Positions 1 through 8,311 of a DNA stretch of 35,988 nucleotides are shown here, one piece after another (the first letter of the stretch is position 1; every line of letters starts with the position of its first letter). Origin of the DNA: J089 sp964535735 (GTDB taxonomy: Bacteria > Fidelibacterota > Marinisomatia > Marinisomatales > J089); assembly GCA_964535735.1 (NCBI GenBank), contig CAZHTM010000021.1, forward strand, positions 1 through 35,988. The letters run 5' to 3'. Made by a program: the position numbers and the translations under genes. A model generated the notes under the pieces. It worked only from the letters and a program-made list of their open reading frames with translations. It searched no databases and was not told the DNA's origin.

Positions 1-54
1 GATAAAGAAATTCATTCGATCGATGATGTGAAAAGACTGGTGGAAGAGATGTGA
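1..54 (+). CDS. 3' end of an unrecognised gene
   Basis: The window opens inside a reading frame that codes DKEIHSIDDVKRLVEEM and stops at TGA 52-54. It is the longest of the three plus-strand frames at this edge, and its charged, helix-like composition looks like a real protein end. Too little is present to name the family. The 83 bases between this stop and selD are rich in pyrimidines and hold no hairpin, so cotranscription with selD is possible. Confidence 0.45.
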   Translation, partial: DKEIHSIDDVKRLVEEM

Positions 55-137
55 TTTTAAGTATCTCTTCGCTCCCTTGTTGTCAATTCTCCCAATTTTC
101 CTGTATCCGCTCCCGTATCTTCCTCTAAATTCTCTTG

Positions 138-1190
138 ATGAAAAATCGCGAAGAAATACGACTGACTACCTTAAGCCACGGTTCCGGGTGAGCGTGTAAA
201 ATCGGTCCAAAGGACCTGGCCCAGGTTCTGGGTCCGCTGCAATTGTACCGGGATGAGCGGGTCATCGTTGGTTTTAATAATGCCGACGACGCCGCCGTGG
301 TGCGCCTGGACGATAATCGGCTTCTGGTTCAAACCGTGGACTTCTTCACGCCGGTGGTGGATGATCCTTATATCTTCGGTCAAATCTCTGCCGCCAACTC
401 CCTTTCCGACATTTACGCCATGGGCGCCACTCCGCTGTTCGCCCTGAATGTTGTGGGATTCCCTATTCAAACCTTACCTCACCAAATTCTGACTCAAATA
501 CTTCAGGGTGGGGCGGACAAAGCTCAGGAAGCGGGCATCTCCATTGTGGGTGGACATTCGGTGGATGATCCAGAACCAAAATATGGCCTGGTGGTTACGG
601 GGGAAGTCCGGGAAGATCGGATCATCACCAATCGGGGCGCCCGGCCCGGCGATGTCCTGGTTTTGACCAAACCACTGGGGACTGGAATTATCACCACGGC
701 CGTAAAACGCAACCTGGCGCCGGCTCCCTCACTAGAGGCAGCAATTGAATCCATGCGGACGTTAAACCGTTATGCTGCTGAAGTGGCCCGGACCGTCTCC
801 GTCTCCGCCGGAACCGACATCTCTGGATTTGGATTATTGGGTCATCTGTTGGAAGTGTGTGAGGCCAGTCAGGTATCCGCCGATGTAAATTTCTCGAACC
901 TTCCCTTCCTCCCCGGCGTGAGAGAGCTGGTGGACCAAAACATTGTTCCCGGCGGCACGAAACGGAATTTAGCCCATGTGACACCGGTGACCTCTTTCTC
1001 ATCTGAATTGTCCCCAGAGGAACGTCTCATGGCCGCCGATGCCCAAACATCCGGTGGATTAATCCTGATCATGGATCCGGATCAGGCGGATCGATACCTG
1101 AAGACCTACAACCAAACCGCACCCTTCAAAGCCCGCATCATCGGACGTATTCTGGAAAAATCAACCTCAACTCTTTTCGTCCATCCCTGA
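138..1190 (+). CDS. selD: Selenide, water dikinase (selenophosphate synthetase), itself a selenoprotein
   Basis: The enzyme makes selenophosphate from selenide and ATP, the selenium donor for selenocysteine and selenouridine. From ATG 138 the frame codes MKNREEIRLTTLSHGSG, then TGA (189-191), then ACKIGPKDL, and runs on to the stop at 1188-1190. That gives 350 residues, the usual SelD length. The TGA falls exactly where E. coli SelD has catalytic Cys17, and the Cys and Lys that follow (C20, K21) match Cys19 and Lys20. Sec in this position is known in other SelD proteins. The body has the expected DDAAVV, QTVDFFTPVVDDP, GHSVDDPEPKYG and TSGGLI motifs. Start choice: ATG 138 gives the normal short N-terminus; TTG 135 is possible. 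No clear Shine-Dalgarno is present. A gene caller that treats TGA as stop will lose the catalytic N-terminus. Confidence 0.93.
189..235 (+). promoter_or_regulatory. Sec codon TGA (189-191) with candidate bacterial SECIS hairpin
   Basis: Bases 212-219 can pair with 228-235 (five Watson-Crick pairs, two G-U pairs, one G-C closing pair). This leaves an eight-base apical loop, 220-227, that contains AGGTT. The loop lies 28 bases after the TGA, in the usual range for a bacterial SECIS read by SelB, and a GU-containing loop is also typical. A competing shorter hairpin, GGTCC-AAA-GGACC at 204-216, uses the same strand. The Sec assignment is strong from homology; the exact fold is inference. Confidence 0.6.
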
Positions 1191-1257
1191 GTTATCACCC
1201 TCCCAAAATATCGCCTGATTATTTTGTTGGCCAAGGCCTCCCGCTAGTTGTAAATTA

Positions 1258-1278
1258 ATACGACAAAAAAAGTCGTAT
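1258..1278 (+). promoter_or_regulatory. Perfect inverted repeat, likely Rrf2-family operator of the suf operon
   Basis: ATACGAC (1258-1264), seven A, then GTCGTAT (1272-1278) forms a perfect 7-base inverted repeat ending at the base before ATG 1279. Its ATA...GAC-GTC...TAT layout resembles IscR-type sites bound by [2Fe-2S] Rrf2 proteins. The gene it touches encodes such a protein, so autoregulation is the simplest reading. An AT-rich stretch, TAAATTAATA (1251-1260), could hold the -10 element; if so the message is nearly leaderless. No Shine-Dalgarno precedes the ATG. Confidence 0.6.
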
Positions 1279-1680
1279 ATGTTAAAACTCACACGAAAAG
1301 TCGAATACGGTCTCATTGCGCTGCAGCACATGCATCGCAAGCCCGGACATGAAATCACCAAAGCGAAGGAGATCGCTGAACGGTACACCATTCCTGGGCA
1401 GCTGTTGGCCAAAATTCTACAGCAATTGGCACGGGAAAATGTCATTGAACCGGTACAGGGACCCAATGGCGGCTACCGGGCGAAAACGCCTCTGGATTCT
1501 ATTTCCCTGACCGAATTCGTGGAAATGCTGGAAGGCCCCATGGGATTGGTGGATTGCAATATTGACGCCGATTGCATCCAAATCAGCCAATGCAATATTC
1601 GCCGTCCTATCCAGCGTATCAACAACACCATTAAATCGGTTTTTGACAATCTGACCCTGGCCCAAATTACCGAATGCTAA
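1279..1680 (+). CDS. Rrf2-family Fe-S-sensing transcription regulator (IscR-like)
   Basis: A 133-residue DNA-binding protein. The first 70 residues form the Rrf2 winged helix, starting MLKLTRKVEYGLIAL and including the wing motif GPNGGYR (61-67). Three cysteines at 93, 99 and 105 keep the C-x5-C-x5-C spacing that binds the [2Fe-2S] cluster in IscR (Cys92, 98, 104). The fourth IscR ligand, His107, has no match: Ile107 and Arg108 are there. It is the first gene of the suf operon, 16 bases before the A-type carrier gene, and starts directly after the inverted repeat 1258-1278. It probably represses or tunes the operon according to Fe-S status. Family and cluster site are clear; regulatory logic is inferred. 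Confidence 0.9.
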   Translation: MLKLTRKVEYGLIALQHMHRKPGHEITKAKEIAERYTIPGQLLAKILQQLARENVIEPVQGPNGGYRAKTPLDSISLTEFVEMLEGPMGLVDCNIDADCIQISQCNIRRPIQRINNTIKSVFDNLTLAQITEC

Positions 1681-1696
1681 ACCCTCAGGAACGCCC

Positions 1697-2071
1697 ATGA
1701 AAACACATCAGACTCCATCTCCAAACCGTTCGCCAGTCCACACCGCCCCCATTACCCTCACCGATGCCGCCGCCGCGCAGCTTACGGAAGTCCTTCAAAA
1801 AGAAGGCACTCCCCGTGCTGCCATTCGGCTGAGTGTTCAACCGGGTTGTTGTTCCGACTACAGCTATCTCATGTCCTTCGACTCCAACCGAACCCAGAAA
1901 GATCTGGTTTTCACCAGTCAAGGACATACCCTGCTCTGTGATCCGGATAGTTTTCAGGTATTGCAGGGATTGGAAATCGATTTTTCCAATGACCTCATGT
2001 CCGGCGGTTTCAAATTTCGCAACCCCAACGCCACCCAATCCTGCGGGTGCGGCTCCAGCTTTTCGGCCTAA
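1697..2071 (+). CDS. A-type Fe-S carrier, HesB/IscA/SufA family
   Basis: A 124-residue carrier that takes Fe-S clusters from a scaffold to target proteins. After a polar 17-residue lead the HesB core runs from ITLTDAAAAQL (19-29) to the C-terminus. The three family cysteines are present: C51 or C52 in VQPGCCSDYSY, and the C-terminal pair C116 and C118 in SCGCG. The doubled Cys at 51-52 is slightly unusual. The start follows CAGGA at 1685-1689. Its stop TAA (2069-2071) is immediately followed by the sufB ATG, so the two are translationally coupled. It could be called SufA or ErpA; the operon favours SufA. Confidence 0.9.
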   Translation: MKTHQTPSPNRSPVHTAPITLTDAAAAQLTEVLQKEGTPRAAIRLSVQPGCCSDYSYLMSFDSNRTQKDLVFTSQGHTLLCDPDSFQVLQGLEIDFSNDLMSGGFKFRNPNATQSCGCGSSFSA

Positions 2072-3526
2072 ATGAATTCTCGTTCCAAAAACCAACAAAC
2101 TATTGATTCCGCCATAGAGCAGGAATACAAGTACGGGTTCGTCACCGATATTGAGCAGGATACTTTGCCTCCCGGACTGAATGAAGAGGTCATCCGCGCT
2201 ATTTCCCGGAAGAAACTGGAACCGGATTGGCTTCTGGACTGGCGTTTGAAAGCCTATCGCCGCTGGACCAAAATGAAGGAGCCCACCTGGGCCAAGGTCT
2301 CGTATCCACCCATCGATTACCAGGCCATTAGTTATTTTTCCGCTCCGCGCTCCAAGCCCCAATTGAAAAACCTGGATGAGGTGGACCCTGAGCTGCTCCG
2401 GACCTACGAAAAACTGGGTATTCCTTTAGAGGAACAAAAACTTCTGGCAGGCGTCGCCGTGGATGCCGTATTCGACAGCGTGTCGGTGACCACCACGTTC
2501 AAAGAAGAATTATCTCGTCACGGTATCATCTTCAGTTCCTTCTCTGAAGCGGTCCAACACCATCCGGACCTGGTAAAGAAATATCTGGGATCAGTAGTGC
2601 CCTATTCCGATAATTATTTTGCTGCCCTGAACGCCGCCGTCTTCAGCGATGGGAGTTTCGTGTACATTCCCAAGGGCGTCCGATGTCCCATGGAATTATC
2701 CACCTATTTCCGGATCAATGCCGCCAAAACAGGACAGTTTGAACGCACCTTGATTATTGCCGATGAAGGAAGCTATGTGAGTTACCTGGAAGGTTGCACA
2801 GCCCCCATGCGAGATGAAAACCAACTCCACGCCGCCGTAGTAGAACTGGTGGCCCACCGCAACGCCAATATCAAATATTCCACAGTTCAAAACTGGTATC
2901 CCGGCGATAAGGACGGAAAAGGCGGGATTTATAATTTTGTCACCAAACGGGGGATTTGTCTGGGAGAGGACTCCAAAATTTCCTGGACGCAAGTGGAAAC
3001 CGGGTCCGCCATCACCTGGAAGTATCCCAGCATTATTTTAAAGGGCGATCGCTCTGTGGGCGAATTTTATTCGGTGGCTATGACCAACAATTACCAGCAG
3101 GCCGATACGGGAACAAAAATGATTCACCTGGGGAAACACACCACCAGCACCATCATTTCCAAAGGTATTTCCGCCGGTCACAGTCAGAATACATATCGCG
3201 GGGGCGTCTCGATTCACCCCAAGGCTGTCGGCGCCCGGAATTATTCCCAATGCGATTCCATTCTGATCGGAGATCAATGTGGCGCTCATACCTTTCCCTA
3301 TATTGATGTCCGCAATCCATCGGCCCAGATGGAACATGAAGCCACCACATCCAGCATTGGGGAAGATCAATTGTTTTATTGCAAGCAGCGGGGCATTAAA
3401 GAAGAAGATGCGGTGTCCATGATTGTTAACGGATTTTGTCGAGAAGTTTTTGCCGAACTGCCCATGGAATTTGCCATGGAAGCTCAAAAGCTCATGGAAG
3501 TCAGCCTCGAAGGGGCCGTCGGCTAA
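2072..3526 (+). CDS. sufB: Fe-S cluster assembly scaffold SufB
   Basis: The 484-residue scaffold chain of the SufBC2D complex, on which new clusters are built in the cytoplasm. Length is close to E. coli SufB (495). The beta-helix core ends in the typical block around residues 398-430: IGDQCGAHTFPYIDV holds C403, matching E. coli Cys405, and QMEHEATTSSIGED holds the Glu region matching Glu434. The tail SLEGAVG is also family-typical. The ATG begins right after the previous gene's TAA, and sufC follows after 16 bases. Nothing is broken or missing. Confidence 0.97.
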   Translation: MNSRSKNQQTIDSAIEQEYKYGFVTDIEQDTLPPGLNEEVIRAISRKKLEPDWLLDWRLKAYRRWTKMKEPTWAKVSYPPIDYQAISYFSAPRSKPQLKNLDEVDPELLRTYEKLGIPLEEQKLLAGVAVDAVFDSVSVTTTFKEELSRHGIIFSSFSEAVQHHPDLVKKYLGSVVPYSDNYFAALNAAVFSDGSFVYIPKGVRCPMELSTYFRINAAKTGQFERTLIIADEGSYVSYLEGCTAPMRDENQLHAAVVELVAHRNANIKYSTVQNWYPGDKDGKGGIYNFVTKRGICLGEDSKISWTQVETGSAITWKYPSIILKGDRSVGEFYSVAMTNNYQQADTGTKMIHLGKHTTSTIISKGISAGHSQNTYRGGVSIHPKAVGARNYSQCDSILIGDQCGAHTFPYIDVRNPSAQMEHEATTSSIGEDQLFYCKQRGIKEEDAVSMIVNGFCREVFAELPMEFAMEAQKLMEVSLEGAVG

Positions 3527-3542
3527 TTATTAAAGGTGATTT

Positions 3543-4286
3543 ATGTTAGAGATTGAAAATTTGCATGTGAGTGTTGAGGATAAAGAAATCCTCAAAGGAA
3601 TCAACTTAAAGGTTCGTCCCGGGGAAATGCACGCCATTATGGGACGAAATGGCTCCGGTAAAAGTACCCTGGCCAATGTCCTGGCGGGAAAAGAAAATTA
3701 CACCGTGACCCAAGGTAGCATTCGGTACCGGGGACAAAATCTCTTGGACCTGGCCCCCGAAGAGCGGGCACAGGAAGGTATCTTTCTTAGCTTTCAATAT
3801 CCGGTCGTCATCTCCGGTGTCAACAACGCCTATTTTCTGCGCACAGCGTTGAATTCCCTGCGAAAGGCACGAAATCAACCGGAATTGGACGCAGTGGAAT
3901 TTCTCACACTAGTTCGTGAAAAAGCCGCCCAGTTGAAGATGGATGAAACCTTCTTGAACCGGTCCGTAAATGAAGGGTTTTCCGGAGGTGAAAAAAAACG
4001 GAATGAGATTCTCCAAATGCTCCTGTTGAAACCACAACTGGCGATTTTGGATGAAACCGATTCCGGACTGGATATCGACGCGTTAAAAATCATTTCTGAG
4101 GGTGTCAATAGTTACCGATCTCCAGAACGGTCCTTCCTGGTTATTACGCACTACCAGCGACTCCTGGCCTATATTGTACCCGACGTGATTCACGTCCTGA
4201 TTGACGGTCGGATCGTAAAATCCGGAGGAAAAGAACTGGCGGACGCTCTGGAAGAAAAAGGCTACTCATGGCTGGAAACCAGTTAA
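3543..4286 (+). CDS. sufC: Fe-S assembly ATPase SufC
   Basis: A 247-residue ABC-type ATPase that drives shape changes of the SufB-SufD pair; it is soluble, not a transporter. Walker A GRNGSGKST is at 34-42, the signature SGGEKKRNE at 147-155, Walker B LAILDETDSGLD at 167-177 (D170, E171), and the switch His at 203 in ITHYQR. SGGEKKR is the SufC form of the ABC signature. A good ribosome site, AAAGGTGA, lies upstream of ATG 3543. Its last 19 bases overlap the start of sufD. Confidence 0.97.
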   Translation: MLEIENLHVSVEDKEILKGINLKVRPGEMHAIMGRNGSGKSTLANVLAGKENYTVTQGSIRYRGQNLLDLAPEERAQEGIFLSFQYPVVISGVNNAYFLRTALNSLRKARNQPELDAVEFLTLVREKAAQLKMDETFLNRSVNEGFSGGEKKRNEILQMLLLKPQLAILDETDSGLDIDALKIISEGVNSYRSPERSFLVITHYQRLLAYIVPDVIHVLIDGRIVKSGGKELADALEEKGYSWLETS

Positions 4287-5503
4287 ATCCGGACATAGTG
4301 GCTCGGGCACTGTCGGCAATGGGAACCGTTGACGCTTCCCGCCAAGCGGCCTTAGCGGCTATTCGAGATAAAGGATTTCCCTCTACCCGCGATGAGGACT
4401 GGCGGCATAACCGTCAAATTCCATTCCAGCGCCAAGCATTGGGTGTCAATCCAAAGCCGTCCGCAACCGTGGATTGGAACCACCTACCCTTTTCCCAATT
4501 CAATCGTTGGGCTATAGTGGATGGCTATCCGGAGGACCGAGAAAGCGCTCAAATCGCTCATCTCGCCCCGAATCACCCCTTACTGCAACCGAATGTCGGT
4601 GTGTCTCCTTTTTTCGATTTAAACACGGCGTTGTGCCCCGAAAGTATCCATCTTGAACTTCCTGCTAACACTCAGGAGACAAAACCGATTTATATCCCTA
4701 TCCTGGATTCTGAATCGCCCTACCTGACTCACCCCCGGCTAAACCTTGTTATGGACTCCGGAAGCGAGGCCACCGTTCTCCTGCATAACCTTTCAGGATC
4801 AAAACAAGCGACACCAAGAAATGGTGGTATCACGATTCATTTAAATGAAAATGCTCATTTAACCCTGGTGTCCATCGATGAAACCGAACCAGAGGATTCC
4901 CGTCTGTCCACTATAGTCATTTCCCAGAAAGGCCACAGCGTTCTGAACTGGACTCATGTGAACCTGACCCAGGGACAAACCCGGATGGATGTCTTTGCCA
5001 ACCTGGACGGCGAAGGTGCAGAATTAACTCTCAAGGCCCTGGGTTTATTGAGCGGAAAAGCAGAGGCAGATATTCATTCCGTCATAACGCACTCGTCTCC
5101 GGCTACCACGAGTCGCGAGGTGGTCAAAAATGTACTGACAAAAAACGCCCACGGAATTTTTAACGGAAAAGTCGTGGTGGCGCCCCACGCCATTAAAACC
5201 GATTCGCAGCAGTCCAACCGAAATCTGCTGTTAAGCACATCCGCTCGAATGCATTCCAATCCTCAACTGGAAATATACGCCGATGATGTGAGTTGCTCCC
5301 ACGGATCGGCCACCGGTCAATTGGACCCGGACCAATTGTTCTATTTGCGCTCCAGGGGATTGAATCCCCTTCAGAGTATGGCCCTTTTGATCCAGGGCTT
5401 TGCTCGTGAAATTTTAACCTCGATTTCCGAACCATCGATTTTAGATTATGGCCTGGCCAGATTGAATACTTGGCTGGAGCACGAAGGACATATCCATGAC
5501 TGA
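4268..5503 (+). CDS. sufD: Fe-S assembly protein SufD
   Basis: The 411-residue partner of SufB in SufBC2D. The N-terminal helical part includes the family motif TRDEDWRHN (40-48); the beta-helix follows. The C-terminal block YADDVSCSHGSATGQLD (337-353) contains H345, matching E. coli His360 at the SufB-SufD interface, and FYLRSRGL follows. It overlaps sufC by 19 bases and the next gene by 8 (ATGACTGA at 5496-5503), the tight packing of a coupled operon. Confidence 0.96.
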   Translation: MAGNQLNPDIVARALSAMGTVDASRQAALAAIRDKGFPSTRDEDWRHNRQIPFQRQALGVNPKPSATVDWNHLPFSQFNRWAIVDGYPEDRESAQIAHLAPNHPLLQPNVGVSPFFDLNTALCPESIHLELPANTQETKPIYIPILDSESPYLTHPRLNLVMDSGSEATVLLHNLSGSKQATPRNGGITIHLNENAHLTLVSIDETEPEDSRLSTIVISQKGHSVLNWTHVNLTQGQTRMDVFANLDGEGAELTLKALGLLSGKAEADIHSVITHSSPATTSREVVKNVLTKNAHGIFNGKVVVAPHAIKTDSQQSNRNLLLSTSARMHSNPQLEIYADDVSCSHGSATGQLDPDQLFYLRSRGLNPLQSMALLIQGFAREILTSISEPSILDYGLARLNTWLEHEGHIHD

Positions 5504-6065
5504 CACGATCGACACCAACCGCATGATCACACTTGAACGCGATGTGGATGTTCATCTGGTGCCTTCCGGTGAACGGGTCACTTTACTCAAGGGCGAACCG
5601 GTTCGAATCACCCAGGCTTTAGGCGGAACGTATACCATCGTCTGCAATGGCAACATGTTCCAACTTGCCGGAGATGAGGCAGACGCCATTGGTCTAACTC
5701 CCGAACCTGTTGCTCCATCCGAGTCTGAAGATCAAGAACAAACCGCGGGTGAATTCCTTGAATCGGCAGTTTGGGATCAGCTTAGGACCTGCTATGATCC
5801 GGAAATTCCCATCAATATCGTGGACCTGGGTTTGATCTACGATTGCACTATCCTGAATGGAACCAAGGGCGGAAAAATTGTGCATATCAAGATGACGCTG
5901 ACCGCTCCGGGCTGTGGCATGGGTGGCGTCATCGCCGGGGAAGCGGAACGGAAAATCAGAGGTATTCCCGGCGTGGAAGATGTGCTGGTGGAACTGGTAT
6001 GGGAGCCGCCCTGGAACAAAGACATGATGACCGAAGCCGCCCGACTCCAGTTGGGGTTATTTTAA
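5496..6065 (+). CDS. sufT: SufT-like Fe-S maturation protein (DUF59/MIP18 domain)
   Basis: A 189-residue protein with the two-part SufT build. An N-terminal part (about 10-65) starts ITLERDVDVHLVPSGE. A polar linker leads to a C-terminal MIP18/DUF59 domain (about 88-186) with YDPEIPINIVDLGLIY (100-115), TAPGCGMG (137-144, conserved C140) and a VWEPPWNKDMM segment near the end. SufT proteins help mature Fe-S enzymes after SufBCD. Its ATG overlaps sufD, and its TAA overlaps the sufS ATG as TAATG (6063-6067). The symbol rests on domain layout and operon position. Confidence 0.9.
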   Translation: MTDTIDTNRMITLERDVDVHLVPSGERVTLLKGEPVRITQALGGTYTIVCNGNMFQLAGDEADAIGLTPEPVAPSESEDQEQTAGEFLESAVWDQLRTCYDPEIPINIVDLGLIYDCTILNGTKGGKIVHIKMTLTAPGCGMGGVIAGEAERKIRGIPGVEDVLVELVWEPPWNKDMMTEAARLQLGLF

Positions 6066-7288
6066 TGGACCTGTCCGCCGGACTCAACGGCTGTCGCCGC
6101 GACTTTCCGTTTTTTCAGGAGCCGGATGTCTCCAACGTGGTCTACCTGGACAGCGCCTCCACCGCCCATAAACCTCAGGTCGTCATTGATCGTCTGGTAG
6201 ATTACTATACGCGGGAAAACTCCAACGTACACCGGGGCTTATATGACCTGAGCACCCGCGCTACCGAAAACTACGAAGCCGTTCGGGACACGGTCGCCCG
6301 CTTCCTGAATGTTCCTGATCCACGATCAGTGATTTTCACTCGCGGGACCACGGAATCCATTAATCTGGTGGCCTATACCTGGGCCCGACAGGAATTACAC
6401 GCAGGCGATGAAATCCTGATTACGGAAATGGAACACCATAGCAACCTGGTTCCCTGGCAGGAAGTGGCCAAGGTGACCGGCGCTAAACTCCGATTCATTC
6501 CCGCCACCCCTGACGGAACCCTGGACCTAACCAATCTGGAGGACTTCTTCACACCCCGAACCAAATTGCTGGCCTGCGTGCACCAGTCCAACGTGGTGGG
6601 CACCGTAAATCCCGTCCATGACCTGATCGCTCGCGCCAAAGATGTGGGGGCGGTTACCCTCATCGACGGGGCTCAGAGTGTTCCCCATCAGTCGGTGGAC
6701 TACCAGGAAATGGGTTGTGATTTCCTGGCGTTTTCGGGCCATAAAATGGGCGGACCTACCGGTGTGGGAGTCTTGATCGGGAATCCTGACTTGTTGGAGA
6801 CCATGCCACCATTTTTAACCGGTGGCGAAATGATCGATGAAGTATTCAATGACCACTCCACTTGGAACTCGATTCCCCATAAATTTGAAGCGGGCACACC
6901 CAATATCGCCCAGGTGATCGCTCTGGGAACAGCCATCGATTATCTTCAGCAATTAGGTATGGATGCCGTCCATGCCTACGGACAGGAAATGTTACGGTAT
7001 GCCCTCGCGGAACTGATCCCCATTCCTGGCTTGCACCTATACGGTTCAAGGGAAAACCAAGGCCCGGTGATTAGTTTTTCCCTTGATGGAATTCATCCCC
7101 AGGATGTGGAATTTGTACTCAATAAAGAAGGGATTGGAGTACGGACCGGCCACCACTGCGCCCAGCCGTTGTTGCGGCGGTTCGGAGTCTCCTCTCTTAT
7201 TCGTGCCAGTTTTTATATCTACAATATCGACGAGGATGTGAATCGACTTCGAAACGCCTTGATTAAGGCACTAAAATTTTTCTCATAA
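6065..7288 (+). CDS. sufS: Cysteine desulfurase SufS (group II)
   Basis: A 407-residue PLP enzyme that takes sulfur from cysteine for the Suf scaffold; group II enzymes can also release selenium from selenocysteine. Visible sites: TEMEHHSN with H124, DGAQSVPH (201-208), the PLP lysine K227 in SGHKMGG, and catalytic C365 in RTGHHCAQ. ATG 6065 is chosen because it overlaps the previous stop (TAATG) and gives the usual SufS N-terminus. The same frame is open back to 5843, but that part lies inside sufT and resembles nothing. No SufE or SufU sulfur acceptor gene lies nearby. Confidence 0.96.
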   Translation: MDLSAGLNGCRRDFPFFQEPDVSNVVYLDSASTAHKPQVVIDRLVDYYTRENSNVHRGLYDLSTRATENYEAVRDTVARFLNVPDPRSVIFTRGTTESINLVAYTWARQELHAGDEILITEMEHHSNLVPWQEVAKVTGAKLRFIPATPDGTLDLTNLEDFFTPRTKLLACVHQSNVVGTVNPVHDLIARAKDVGAVTLIDGAQSVPHQSVDYQEMGCDFLAFSGHKMGGPTGVGVLIGNPDLLETMPPFLTGGEMIDEVFNDHSTWNSIPHKFEAGTPNIAQVIALGTAIDYLQQLGMDAVHAYGQEMLRYALAELIPIPGLHLYGSRENQGPVISFSLDGIHPQDVEFVLNKEGIGVRTGHHCAQPLLRRFGVSSLIRASFYIYNIDEDVNRLRNALIKALKFFS

Positions 7289-7339
7289 TTCCTCCCTTAC
7301 CATAGATAAATTCGCCCTTCAGTATCTTTTGAGAATCGA

Positions 7340-7780
7340 ATGAATGCATCCAAACGAGTATCTTGGTCCCAGTATTTTATGAATATCGCTCGGGAAGTGG
7401 CGACTCGCTCCACCTGCGACCGAAAACATGTAGGGGCGGTCATTGTTCGGGGCAAAACCATCTTATCCACCGGGTATAATGGCAGCATTCGCGGTCTTCC
7501 CCATTGTGATGATGTGGGCCATGAAATAGAGGACGGCCATTGTGTACGAACGGTTCACGCGGAAGCCAACGCCATTGTTCAGGCGGCACGGCACGGGATC
7601 CGGATCGAAGATTCAGAAATCTATGTCACCGCCTCGCCCTGCTATCATTGCTTTAAACTGATTGCCAACGCGGGAATAAAAACCATCTATTATCGTGAAT
7701 TTTATCGCGACGAACGCATCCTTACCCACGCCAGGGAAGCAGGGATTGAATTGATCGCCCTGACGCCGAAAGACGATTGA
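7340..7780 (+). CDS. dCMP deaminase (ComEB-like)
   Basis: A 146-residue zinc deaminase that probably turns dCMP into dUMP for thymidylate synthesis. The zinc site is complete: HAEANAI with H73 and catalytic E75, and PCYHC (100-104) with the two zinc cysteines. Upstream, STCDRKHVGAVIV and STGYNGSIRG are the nucleotide-site motifs of dCMP deaminases, and VGHEIEDGHCVRTVHAE matches the ComEB form. It lies 51 bases after sufS with no clear terminator between, so it may be read with the suf operon, though its role is unrelated. Its stop is 24 bases from the convergent gene at 7805. Confidence 0.92.
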   Translation: MNASKRVSWSQYFMNIAREVATRSTCDRKHVGAVIVRGKTILSTGYNGSIRGLPHCDDVGHEIEDGHCVRTVHAEANAIVQAARHGIRIEDSEIYVTASPCYHCFKLIANAGIKTIYYREFYRDERILTHAREAGIELIALTPKDD

Positions 7781-7804
7781 ATTTTCTCTCAATATACTAT
7801 TGGA

Positions 7805-8311
7805 TCAGGCTGTAAACACCCGGTGATCAAAACAGTCCGTAGTTAAAGCCCGGGCAAGCATCGTCCGGAATTTCCTGATTTCCGAATAGCAATAAATGGT
7901 AAAGTGGCTGGTTTCCCGAACCTGGGCTGTTTCTTTTCCGGGACTATCCGTAAGCAACCGGCGTGTTTTAATCGGTTCCTTCAGCCAGTCCCGATGCCAA
8001 GCTACCAACACCGCCGTTTCATCCGAATCGCATTGCAGCGATAGACCGATTTCATCCTTTTTAATCTTCCGCTCGAATTGCCACAGCGTGGAAAATCTGA
8101 ATTTGCCTGATTTAAAATAGCGATCCCGTTTTTCCCAATCAAAGGTGATGCGCTTCCCGGTACGAGTATCCACGATCACGCCGTCATCCCGGTAATTTTC
8201 GGTCTGGTAGATTTGCATCACCAGGGAAAGCCCATCTTTCTGGGCGTTAAACACTTCGGTAAAGGATCGTAAACTGGATTCATGGTGGGGATACATAGAA
8301 GGTCGTTTCAT
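7805..8311 (-). CDS. Hypothetical protein
   Basis: A 168-residue soluble protein I do not recognise. It is polar and basic, with no signal peptide or membrane segment. The middle part, DDGVIVDTRTGKRITFDWEKRD, then KFRFSTLWQFERKIKKDE, then TAVLVAWHRDWL, looks like a mixed alpha/beta domain. An Asp-Glu-Lys pattern in this part is loosely reminiscent of nuclease folds, but that is not evidence enough for a call. The start is well supported: GAGGAG lies seven bases before the ATG. It is the last gene of the minus-strand run that begins with etfB and lies 49 bases after accA-accD. Confidence 0.75.
   Translation of the reverse strand: MKRPSMYPHHESSLRSFTEVFNAQKDGLSLVMQIYQTENYRDDGVIVDTRTGKRITFDWEKRDRYFKSGKFRFSTLWQFERKIKKDEIGLSLQCDSDETAVLVAWHRDWLKEPIKTRRLLTDSPGKETAQVRETSHFTIYCYSEIRKFRTMLARALTTDCFDHRVFTA

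Noticed and set aside
243..1190. selD read as a complete 315-residue gene from an internal start at 243
   Set aside because: This removes the catalytic Sec/Cys and Lys. The frame upstream through TGA 189-191 codes the conserved SelD N-terminus.
1685..2362. Long minus-strand frame over the carrier and sufB genes
   Set aside because: It is antisense to two clear genes, has low-complexity Gly/Phe-rich sequence and no family likeness.
5843..6064. A 74-residue N-terminal extension of sufS
   Set aside because: It lies inside sufT in another frame, resembles no SufS N-terminus, and ATG 6065 overlaps the sufT stop as TAATG.
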